The position numbers were made by a program, and so were the translations under genes. The notes beneath the pieces are model-generated. The model was not told the DNA's origin and did no database searches. It worked only from the letters and a program-made list of their open reading frames with translations. A stretch of 64,000 nt of DNA from Hydrogenophaga pseudoflava (GTDB taxonomy: Bacteria; Pseudomonadota; Gammaproteobacteria; Burkholderiales; Burkholderiaceae_C): positions 62,001 to 126,000 of the forward strand of contig NZ_JAVHJP010000002.1 in NCBI RefSeq assembly GCF_031020795.1, written 5' to 3'. This document shows positions 55,031 to 62,007 of the stretch, in pieces (position 1 is the first letter of the stretch; every line of letters begins with the position of its first letter).

Positions 55031-56308
55031 GTGAGGGCGCTGGCCGTCGTCGTTCATCGCTGGGTGGGCCTGGTGATGGCAGGGTTCCTGCTGGTCGCCG
55101 GGCTGACCGGCTGCCTGCTGGTCTGGTACCACGAACTGGATGCAGCCCTCAACCCGCACCTCATGCGCGTGGCCCCTCCGCGGGACGAGGGCGGGGCGGC
55201 CGGGCCTGCCGTTCTCGACGCGCTCGTGCTGCGGGAGCGGGTTGTGGCGGCCTATCCGGCGGCCCGGGTCCACCACCTGTCCTTTGTCCAGGCGGCGCCG
55301 GGCGACGCCCGCGTCTTCTATGTCGAGGCCGCGCCCGATGGCTCGGGCCACACCACCGCACTGCCGGTCGACGAGGTCTTCGTCAACCCGTACACGGGCG
55401 CCATCCTCGGCGCCCGCAAGTGGGGAGACCTCGGGCAGGGGCTGATCAACCTTATGCCCTTTCTGTACCGGCTGCATTACTCGCTGGCGCTGGACACCGT
55501 GGGCACCTGGGCGTTCGGCATCGTGGCGCTGCTCTGGACGCTGGACTGCTTCGTCGGTGCCTGGCTGACATTTCCAGCGCGTTCGCGGCGTCCGGGCGCA
55601 GAGGGCCGTGGCTGGTGGACGCGCTGGGCACCGGCCTGGAAGGTGCGATGGCGCTCGGGTGGCCACAAGCTCCACTTCGATCTGCACCGCGCGGGTGGGC
55701 TGTGGCCCTGGGCGCTGCTGTGTGTGCTGGCCTGGAGCAGCGTGGCTTTCAACCTGCACGAGGCGGTCTACCGGCCCGTGATGGGCACGGTGTTCGAGTT
55801 TCAGGCCGATCCCGCGGGACCGCTGCCCGATCTGCCCGCAGCCCCGCCAGAACCCGTACACGGCTGGCCCGCCGCGATCGACCTGGCGCGCGCGCACATG
55901 GCGGAGCTGGCGCGGCTGAAGAACTTCAGGGTGCTGACCGAGGACCGTGTGTCGTACCAGCCCCGCAAGGGTTACATCCGGTATGTCGTGCGTTCGGACC
56001 TCGACGTCAACGAACGCCGCGGACAGACCGCTGTTTTCGTTGATCCCCGCACCGGTGCCCTCATCGGCTCGGTGCTGCCGACGCGGGCGGCGGCGGGGGA
56101 CACGGTCACGAGCTGGCTGCTCGCGCTGCACATGGCGCAGGTGTGGGGATTGCCGTTTCGCATCGCCATGACCGCCATGGGACTGGTGGTGGCGGTGCTC
56201 AGCGTGACCGGGGTCGTGATCTGGTGGAAGAAACGCAGGGCCCGTGCGTTGGAAACGAGCCGGCGGGCAGCCCTGCAACCGGGCCGCGCAGACAGGCCAT
56301 TCGCCTGA
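55031..56308 (+). CDS. PepSY-domain membrane protein of iron uptake
   Basis: A 425-residue inner-membrane protein. The N-terminus VVVHRWVGLVMAGFLLVAGLTGCLLVWYHELDAALNPHL and later segments near 150, 200 and 380 (IALLWTLDCFVGAWLTF; WALLCVLAWSSVAFNLHEAVY; IAMTAMGLVVAVLSVTGVVIWWKKR) give about four transmembrane helices with PepSY-like periplasmic regions. Such proteins accompany TonB siderophore receptors and may reduce or process iron complexes. GTG at 55031 follows the receptor by 10 bases, with no good Shine-Dalgarno. Confidence 0.85.
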   Translation: MRALAVVVHRWVGLVMAGFLLVAGLTGCLLVWYHELDAALNPHLMRVAPPRDEGGAAGPAVLDALVLRERVVAAYPAARVHHLSFVQAAPGDARVFYVEAAPDGSGHTTALPVDEVFVNPYTGAILGARKWGDLGQGLINLMPFLYRLHYSLALDTVGTWAFGIVALLWTLDCFVGAWLTFPARSRRPGAEGRGWWTRWAPAWKVRWRSGGHKLHFDLHRAGGLWPWALLCVLAWSSVAFNLHEAVYRPVMGTVFEFQADPAGPLPDLPAAPPEPVHGWPAAIDLARAHMAELARLKNFRVLTEDRVSYQPRKGYIRYVVRSDLDVNERRGQTAVFVDPRTGALIGSVLPTRAAAGDTVTSWLLALHMAQVWGLPFRIAMTAMGLVVAVLSVTGVVIWWKKRRARALETSRRAALQPGRADRPFA

Positions 56309-56347
56309 ACCTGGAGGGTCGCAGTGGACTTCCCGAAGAGGCCTATG

Positions 56348-56423
<76 letters not shown>

Positions 56424-56457
56424 ACGAACCGACAAATTTTATCAAACCGGGACCGAC

Positions 56458-57261
56458 TCAGCGCGCCTTGGCGGTCGAAGACGGTGCCCGCTCCATGGTC
56501 AGCTCCACGCGCCGGTTGTGCACCCGGTCGACCGGGTTGTCGCGCGATCCCAGGGGCCGGGTGTCGGCGAAGCCGCTGGCTTGCACGCGCTGCGGTGCCA
56601 CGCCCCGTTCGATGAGGTAGCGCGCCACGGCGGCGGCGCGGGCGGTGGACAGTTCCCAGTTGGAGGGGAAACGCTCGGTCTGGATCGGCACGCCGTCGGT
56701 GTGGCCTTCCACCACCAGGCGCAGGCTGGGGTCGCTGTTGAGCAGGGGGATCAGGCGGTCCAGCACGGGCAGGCCGCCTGTGGCCAGGCTGGCCGCGCCG
56801 GACTCGAACAGGATCTCGCTGCTGATCCGGAAACGCACCGCGTCGTCCGTCATGACGATCTCCACGTCCGCGCCCAGCTGGTCCAGCGGCAGGCCGTTGA
56901 GGGTCTTCGGGGTGGGCGCGGGCGCAGAAGCCGCGGGTGCTTCCGGCGAGGTCGGGGGAACCGCGGGCGGCACGATGCTGCCACCGGGGTAGGGCGCTCC
57001 GGGCACCGGACCGCTGGCATGGGCCGACGGTCCCTGCGCTTGCGCCTCCTGGCCGTCCTTGCCCTTGCCCGGACCAGCGAAGGCGAGCAGCACCACCATC
57101 AGCACCAGGATCAGCGTGATCACGTCCAGGTAGGTGATGAGCCAGCCTTCTTCCTCCACTTCCACGCGGGAATCCACGTGCCAGCGGCGGTAGCGGCCGA
57201 CGGCGGTGGACACGCGGGGCTGGCGTGCGGGGGAGGGTCCGGTCTGTGATACGGCGGCCAT
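56458..57261 (-). CDS. MotB-like flagellar/stator protein
   Basis: A 267-residue protein with one N-terminal transmembrane helix (GWLITYLDVITLILVLMVVLLAF) that holds the conserved proton-carrying Asp. A Pro/Ala-rich linker (residues about 70-125) leads to a C-terminal OmpA/MotB peptidoglycan-binding domain (LVVEGHTDGVPIQTERFPSNWELSTARAAAVARYLIERGVAPQRVQASGFADTRPLGS). It anchors the stator to the cell wall. It sits beside the MotA-like gene (3-base gap) but no other flagellar genes are near. Confidence 0.88.
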   Translation of the reverse strand: MAAVSQTGPSPARQPRVSTAVGRYRRWHVDSRVEVEEEGWLITYLDVITLILVLMVVLLAFAGPGKGKDGQEAQAQGPSAHASGPVPGAPYPGGSIVPPAVPPTSPEAPAASAPAPTPKTLNGLPLDQLGADVEIVMTDDAVRFRISSEILFESGAASLATGGLPVLDRLIPLLNSDPSLRLVVEGHTDGVPIQTERFPSNWELSTARAAAVARYLIERGVAPQRVQASGFADTRPLGSRDNPVDRVHNRRVELTMERAPSSTAKAR

Positions 57262-57264
57262 GGT

Positions 57265-58065
57265 TCAGCGGGTGGCCGGGCGTGGGGCGCCCCGGCGGTC
57301 GTAGATTTCGTCGTCGTACTGGGCCACGAAGGCCTTGAGCGTCTCCCGCATCAGCGAGGGACTGCGGCCCACGCACATCATCGAGATGCCTTCAAGCACC
57401 ATGTTCATCAGCACCAGCCGCTGTTCGGTGCGCCGCTCGAGCTTGACCGCGATGGGCTTGAACACCAGGTTGGCCAGCAGCACGCCGTAAAAGGTGGTGA
57501 CCAGGGCAATCGCCAGCTGCGAGCCGATGGCCCCCATGTCGCCGCCGCCGACCAGGTCCATCAGGTTGATCAGGCCCAGCAGCGTGCCCAGCATGCCGAA
57601 GGCGGGTGCGTAGCTGGCCATGACCCGGAACAGCTGCGCCTCGGCCGCCTCGCGCTGGCGCAAATGGGCGATGCGCCACTGCAGGAGGTCGATGATTTCT
57701 TCCTCCGGCGTGCGGTCGATCACCAGCTGCACGCCCGTGCGCAGGAAGGGGTTGGTCACGTGGGTCAGCGCCTTCTCCACCGCCTGCAGGTCGCCCTGGA
57801 CCCAGAGCTTGGACAGGCCCACCAGCTCCTCGATATCCTGTTTGGTGTTGAGCTTCTCCTCACGCATCACCTGGGAGACGAGGTGGAACACGCGCAGCAC
57901 CTCGCGCAGCGGATAGCTCAGGAAAGTGGCGGCCAGCGTGCCGCCGAGCACGATGGCGATGCTGGGGGCGTCGATGAAGTTGCCCGGCTTGTCGGAGCCG
58001 AACAGCAGGATGACGGCCATGAGCGCGACGCTGGCCACCATGCCGATCAGGGTGGACGGGTTCAC
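57265..58065 (-). CDS. MotA-like stator protein
   Basis: A 266-residue inner-membrane protein with four hydrophobic segments (NPSTLIGMVASVALMAVILLFG; IAIVLGGTLAATFLSYPL; ASYAPAFGMLGTLLGLINLM; IALVTTFYGVLLANLVFKPIAVKL). The cytoplasmic loop between segments 2 and 3 is charged as in MotA/MotC. With the MotB-like partner it forms an ion-driven stator complex. An isolated motAB pair outside the flagellar cluster is common for secondary stators. Confidence 0.88.
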   Translation of the reverse strand: MNPSTLIGMVASVALMAVILLFGSDKPGNFIDAPSIAIVLGGTLAATFLSYPLREVLRVFHLVSQVMREEKLNTKQDIEELVGLSKLWVQGDLQAVEKALTHVTNPFLRTGVQLVIDRTPEEEIIDLLQWRIAHLRQREAAEAQLFRVMASYAPAFGMLGTLLGLINLMDLVGGGDMGAIGSQLAIALVTTFYGVLLANLVFKPIAVKLERRTEQRLVLMNMVLEGISMMCVGRSPSLMRETLKAFVAQYDDEIYDRRGAPRPATR

Positions 58066-58162
58066 GCCAGGGGTTCCTTGGGATTGCGGTGCATACCCTG
58101 GGGATTCTCGGCAGGCCAGCGCCTGTCGAGATGGGGAAAAGGGGGGGATTTCCCCTCTTGAT

Positions 58163-59059
58163 TCAATTCATCCCATTGCGGCTGGCCAGTTCCATGAACA
58201 GCGCCGAGTGGTCCAGATCGGCCAGGCCGTGCTCGGCGGCCTGGCCGAACAGCTGCTCGAACAGCCCGGTGATGGGGGCGTCGAAGCCGATTTCGCTGGC
58301 CGTGGTCAGGGCGTTGCGCATGTCCTTGAGCTGCACGGTGACCGCGGCGCGCTTGGCGAAGTCGCGCTCGACCATGCGCTGGCCGTGCACCTGCAGGATG
58401 CGGCTGTCGGCGAAACCCCCGCTGATGGCCTGCTTGACCTTGCCCATGTCGGCGCCGCCCTTCTCGCACAGCAGCAGGGCTTCCGCCACGGCGCCGATGG
58501 TGATGCCCACGATCATCTGGTTGGCCAGCTTGGCCAGCTGTCCCGAGCCGTGCGGACCGACGTGGGTGGCGCGGCCGAGGGTGGCAAACACCGGCAACGC
58601 ACGCTCGAAGTCGGCGGGTTTTCCCCCGGCCATGATGGCCAGCGAGCCGGCCTCGGCGCCCACCGTGCCGCCCGAGACGGGGGCGTCCAGGTGGTGGACA
58701 CCCAGTGCGGCCAGGCGCGCGGCGTGGTCGCGCGCCTGGCGCGGCTGGATGGACGACATGTCGATCACCAGGCTGCCCGGGCGCAGGCCGTCGGTGGTGC
58801 CCTGGCCGAACAGCACCTCTTCGACCACCCGGCCGTCTTCGAGCAGGCAGACCACGATGTCGGCCTGGGCCACGGCGTCGGCCGGGCGGTCGAACACCTG
58901 GGCGCCGAAGGGCAGCAGGCGCTCGGCCTTGGCGCGCGACCGGTTCCAGGCGCTGACGCGGTGGCCGGCTTCGCGCAGGCGGCGGGCCATGGGGAAGCCC
59001 ATCATGCCGATGCCCAGCACGGCGATGGACAGGGGGGCGGAAGTGGCGGCGGAAGTCAT
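58163..59059 (-). CDS. NAD(P)-dependent beta-hydroxyacid dehydrogenase
   Basis: A 298-residue 3-hydroxyisobutyrate/tartronate-semialdehyde reductase-family enzyme. Rossmann motif VLGIGMMGFPMARRLREAGH, substrate loop DAPVSGGTVGAEAGSLAIMAGG and catalytic Lys in GSGQLAKLANQM are all in place. It reversibly oxidises a beta-hydroxyacid. It is read leftward behind the GntR regulator but with a terminator between them. A GGGGAAA-loop-TTTCCCC inverted repeat (58133-58155) lies just past its stop. Confidence 0.92.
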   Translation of the reverse strand: MTSAATSAPLSIAVLGIGMMGFPMARRLREAGHRVSAWNRSRAKAERLLPFGAQVFDRPADAVAQADIVVCLLEDGRVVEEVLFGQGTTDGLRPGSLVIDMSSIQPRQARDHAARLAALGVHHLDAPVSGGTVGAEAGSLAIMAGGKPADFERALPVFATLGRATHVGPHGSGQLAKLANQMIVGITIGAVAEALLLCEKGGADMGKVKQAISGGFADSRILQVHGQRMVERDFAKRAAVTVQLKDMRNALTTASEIGFDAPITGLFEQLFGQAAEHGLADLDHSALFMELASRNGMN

Positions 59060-59070
59060 GAATTCAGGAA

Positions 59071-59109
59071 GAAAAAATGCGGTTTCCGGGAGTGTCCCGG
59101 AAACCGCAT
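59071..59109 (-). terminator. intrinsic terminator after the GntR gene
   Basis: A perfect 15-base stem (59077-59091 with 59095-59109) and loop of 3. On the minus strand the stem runs straight into T6CTTC. It closes the leftward GntR transcript 9 bases after its stop and isolates the dehydrogenase gene. Confidence 0.93.
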
Positions 59110-59117
59110 GAAGTGGT

Positions 59118-59831
59118 TCAACGAACCACGGAGTTGTTCGGGCTGGGTGTGGCGGCGCTGCCCGCTGCGAGGGGACCGAGATACACACTGGCCTGGTGGC
59201 TGTGTTCGCGCATCAGGGCCTCCGCGCGGGTCGCATCGCCCTGGGCCACGGCCTGCGCGATGGCGGCATGCTCGTCCCAGACCGGGTCGCGCAGGCTGTC
59301 GTGGCGCAGGGCCTCGCCCATGGCGCGCCGGATGTGGTGCCAGTGCAGCAGGGCGCTTTGTTCGATCAGGGGGTTGCCCGAAGCCTGGTAGAGCGCGCGG
59401 TGAAAGGCCAGGTCGGCGTCGATCATCGCCTTGATGTCACCGGCGTTCACGGCGTTTCTGCCTTGCTCGATCAGTGCGGGATCGATGCGCGCCCGCCGTT
59501 CGGCGGCCAGCCGGGCGGCCAGCGTGTCCAGGGCACCACGCACTTCGTAGACCTGCGCAATCCGGTCCGCGTCCAGCGGCGTCACCTGCAGGCCGCGGCT
59601 GCGTCCGGCGTTGCCCGCCAGCGGCGCGTCCTGCACGAAGCCGTCGCGCTTGAGCAGGCGCAGCGCCTGCATCACCGGCTGGCGCGAGACCGACAGGCGT
59701 TCGGCCAGCTCTTCCTGCGTGACCCGCTGTCCGGGTGCCAGCGCGCCCGCGCTGATGGCGTCCAGCAGGGCGCGGTAGACCTGGTCGACCAGATCGGGCG
59801 CGGTTTCGAGTTGCAGCAGCTGGGCGGTCAT
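59118..59831 (-). CDS. GntR/FadR-family (FCD) transcriptional regulator
   Basis: A 237-residue regulator. The N-terminal winged helix (DLVDQVYRALLDAISAGALAPGQRVTQEELAERLSVSRQPVMQALRLLKRDGFV) precedes an FCD effector domain (YEVRGALDTLAARLAAERR..., DADLAFHRALYQASGNPLIEQ..., DEHAAIAQAVAQGDATRAEALMREHSHQA), with metal-binding Asp/His positions typical of FadR/VanR types. A long palindrome directly upstream suggests autoregulation and control of the divergent hydrolase. Confidence 0.92.
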   Translation of the reverse strand: MTAQLLQLETAPDLVDQVYRALLDAISAGALAPGQRVTQEELAERLSVSRQPVMQALRLLKRDGFVQDAPLAGNAGRSRGLQVTPLDADRIAQVYEVRGALDTLAARLAAERRARIDPALIEQGRNAVNAGDIKAMIDADLAFHRALYQASGNPLIEQSALLHWHHIRRAMGEALRHDSLRDPVWDEHAAIAQAVAQGDATRAEALMREHSHQASVYLGPLAAGSAATPSPNNSVVR

Positions 59832-59835
59832 GTCA

Positions 59836-59866
59836 ATGTATTCTGTACTCTGTATACAGAATACAT
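59836..59866. promoter_or_regulatory. GntR operator between divergent genes
   Basis: Perfect 12-base inverted arms, ATGTATTCTGTA and TACAGAATACAT, separated by CTCTGTA. It lies 4 bases before the GntR start and 62 bases before the divergent hydrolase. This is the strongest palindrome in the window and fits a FadR/VanR-type autorepressor site. Confidence 0.85.
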
Positions 59867-59928
59867 CAATTCCGAAGACTGGAGGCTGTCAGTCGCCTGA
59901 CGCGCCCCCCGTGACACAATTTCCCGCC

Positions 59929-60822
59929 ATGAACACGCCCCTCCCACCCGATCCGGCCTGGCTCGACGCCCAGTACAACAACCGCGCCCTGGTGCCGGAC
60001 CACGCGCAGTATTTCGAGCGCTGGGCAAGGGATTCCAAGGCGGCGCGCGAGCAGCTGGTCTGCCTGCCCGACCTGGCCTACGGCCACGGGCCGGGCGAAA
60101 CGCTGGACCTGTTCCCGGCGCAGCTCCGCGACAGCGACCCGCTGGCGCCGGTGCTGGTGTTCATCCACGGTGGCTACTGGCGCAGCCTGGACAAGTCGGA
60201 CCACAGCTTCCTGGCGCCGTCCTTCGTGAAACAGGGCGCCTGCGTGGTGATTCCGAACTACGCACTCTGCCCGGCGGTCACGATTCCCGACATCACCCTG
60301 CAGATGGTGCAGGCCCTGGCCTGGACGTATCGCCACATCGCGGTGCACGGCGGCGACCCGCGGCGCATCTCCATCGTCGGCCACTCGGCGGGCGGGCACC
60401 TGGCGGCGATGATGCTGGCCTGCGAATGGGCGCGCTTTGCGCCTGATCTGCCCGAGGACCTGGTCTACAACGCGCTGTCGATCTCCGGCGTGTTCGACCT
60501 GGAGCCGCTGCGCCACACGCCCTTCCTCAAGGACTCGCTGCGCCTGACGCCCGAACAGGTGCGCATGGCCAGCCCGGCCTGGCTGCCCAAGGAACCGCCC
60601 GACACCGAAGAGGAGCGGGCCGTGTTGCTGAGCGTGGCGGGTGGTGACGAGAGCGCCGAGTTCCAGCGCCAGGCCCGGCTGATCCGCGAGACCTGGGGCG
60701 AGGCCGTGGTGCCGATCTGCGAGCTGCTGCCGGGGTTGAACCACTTCAGCGTGCTGGACGCGCTGGTGCAGCCGCACCACCGGCTGCACCACCTCGCGCG
60801 CCAGTTGCTGGACCTCACATGA
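59929..60822 (+). CDS. alpha/beta hydrolase (esterase/arylformamidase-like)
   Basis: A 297-residue alpha/beta hydrolase. [15 protein letters not shown] is the oxyanion-hole HGG motif and [15 protein letters not shown] carries the nucleophile Ser. A C-terminal Asp and His ([22 protein letters not shown]) complete a triad. HGG-type hydrolases include arylformamidase (KynB-like) and carboxylesterases. It is divergent from a GntR regulator, so it is probably controlled by it. Its 3' end overlaps guaC by 8 bases in convergent orientation. Confidence 0.87.
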   Translation: MNTPLPPDPAWLDAQYNNRALVPDHAQYFERWARDSKAAREQLVCLPDLAYGHGPGETLDLFPAQLRDSDPLAPVLVFIHGGYWRSLDKSDHSFLAPSFVKQGACVVIPNYALCPAVTIPDITLQMVQALAWTYRHIAVHGGDPRRISIVGHSAGGHLAAMMLACEWARFAPDLPEDLVYNALSISGVFDLEPLRHTPFLKDSLRLTPEQVRMASPAWLPKEPPDTEEERAVLLSVAGGDESAEFQRQARLIRETWGEAVVPICELLPGLNHFSVLDALVQPHHRLHHLARQLLDLT

Positions 60823-61792
60823 ACAGGTGCTCGCCGGCGTTCTCGCCGCCGAGGATCACGTAGTTCACCTTCTTGAGGTCGGTCAGCTGGGTGCCGCCGG
60901 CGTAGCTGATCGAGCTCTGCACGTCTTCCTGCATCTCGCGCAGCGTGTCGGCGAGCTTTCCCTTGATGGGTTCGAGGATGCGTTTGCCTTCGACGTGCTT
61001 GTACTCGCCCTTGTTGAAGTCGCTGGCCGAGCCGTAGTACTCCTTGTAGAGCTTGCCGTCGACCTCGACTGTCTGGCCGGGTGATTCCTCGTGGCCGGCG
61101 AACAGCGAGCCGATCATCACCATCGTGGCGCCAAAGCGCACGCTCTTGGCGATGTCGCCGTGGTGGCGGATGCCGCCGTCCGCGATGATGGGCTTGGTCG
61201 CCACGCGCGCGCACCACTTGAGCGCCGAGAGCTGCCAGCCGCCGGTGCCGAAGCCAGTCTTGAGCTTGGTGATGCAGACCTTGCCCGGGCCCACACCCAC
61301 CTTGGTCGCGTCCGCGCCCCAGTTCTCCAGGTCGATCACCGCCTCGGGTGTGGCCACGTTGCCCGCGATCACGAAGGCCTGGGGCAGCTTCTGCTTGATG
61401 TGTTCGATCATCTTGCGCACGCTCTCGGCATGGCCGTGCGCGATATCGATGGTGATGTAGTCCGCGCCCACGCCGTCGGCTGCCAGCCGGTCGATGACGT
61501 CGTAGTCCGGCGCCTTCACGCCCGAGCTGATCGAGACGAACAGGCCCTTCTCGCGCATGCGCTTCGCATAGGCCACGTTGTCCAGGTCGAAGCGGTGCAT
61601 CACGTAGAAGTAGCCGTTGGCGGCCAGCCACTCGCTGATGGACTCGTCCAGCACCGTCTTCATGTTGGCCGGTACCACCGGCAGCTTGAAGCGCCGGCCG
61701 CCGAACTCGATGGAGGGGTCGCACTCGCTGCGGCTTTCCACGCGGCATTTGCGCGGCAGCAGCAGGATGTTGTCGTAGTCGAAGATTTCCAT
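60815..61792 (-). CDS. guaC: GMP reductase
   Basis: A 325-residue GMP reductase that deaminates GMP to IMP with NADPH. The TIM-barrel motifs [47 protein letters not shown] with catalytic Cys173, [39 protein letters not shown] and FYGSASDF-like [16 protein letters not shown] identify the family and separate it from IMP dehydrogenase. The start codon precedes MEIFDYDN. A terminator-like hairpin lies in the leader about 80 bases upstream. Confidence 0.96.
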   Translation of the reverse strand: MEIFDYDNILLLPRKCRVESRSECDPSIEFGGRRFKLPVVPANMKTVLDESISEWLAANGYFYVMHRFDLDNVAYAKRMREKGLFVSISSGVKAPDYDVIDRLAADGVGADYITIDIAHGHAESVRKMIEHIKQKLPQAFVIAGNVATPEAVIDLENWGADATKVGVGPGKVCITKLKTGFGTGGWQLSALKWCARVATKPIIADGGIRHHGDIAKSVRFGATMVMIGSLFAGHEESPGQTVEVDGKLYKEYYGSASDFNKGEYKHVEGKRILEPIKGKLADTLREMQEDVQSSISYAGGTQLTDLKKVNYVILGGENAGEHLFM

Positions 61793-61872
61793 ATGGGCCT
61801 TTCAGTCACCCCGCGGTGGGGTGGGTTGGTGAAAAGGCGCTTGGAACTGGCCGGTGCTTGATTCCGGAGCCG

Positions 61873-61908
61873 GAAAAAAGAAACCGGGCGCAATTGCTTG
61901 GGCCCGGT
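61873..61908 (-). terminator. terminator-like hairpin in the guaC leader region
   Basis: On the minus strand ACCGGGC and GCCCGGT (7-base arms, 12-base loop) are followed at once by TTTCTTTTTTCC. No gene ends nearby on that strand: guaC starts 80 bases further on, and the helicase gene at 62008 runs the other way. It either blocks antisense transcription or attenuates guaC. A second small hairpin, TTCCGG-AG-CCGGAA, flanks it. Confidence 0.5.
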
Positions 61909-62007
61909 GATTGATTCTAGGCCGATGCCACCCGGGGTGGGGGGCTGCATGCGCATATGAGGGCTATACGAAGGGCTGTATGGCGGGCCGCTTCCTACAA
62001 TCCCCGG

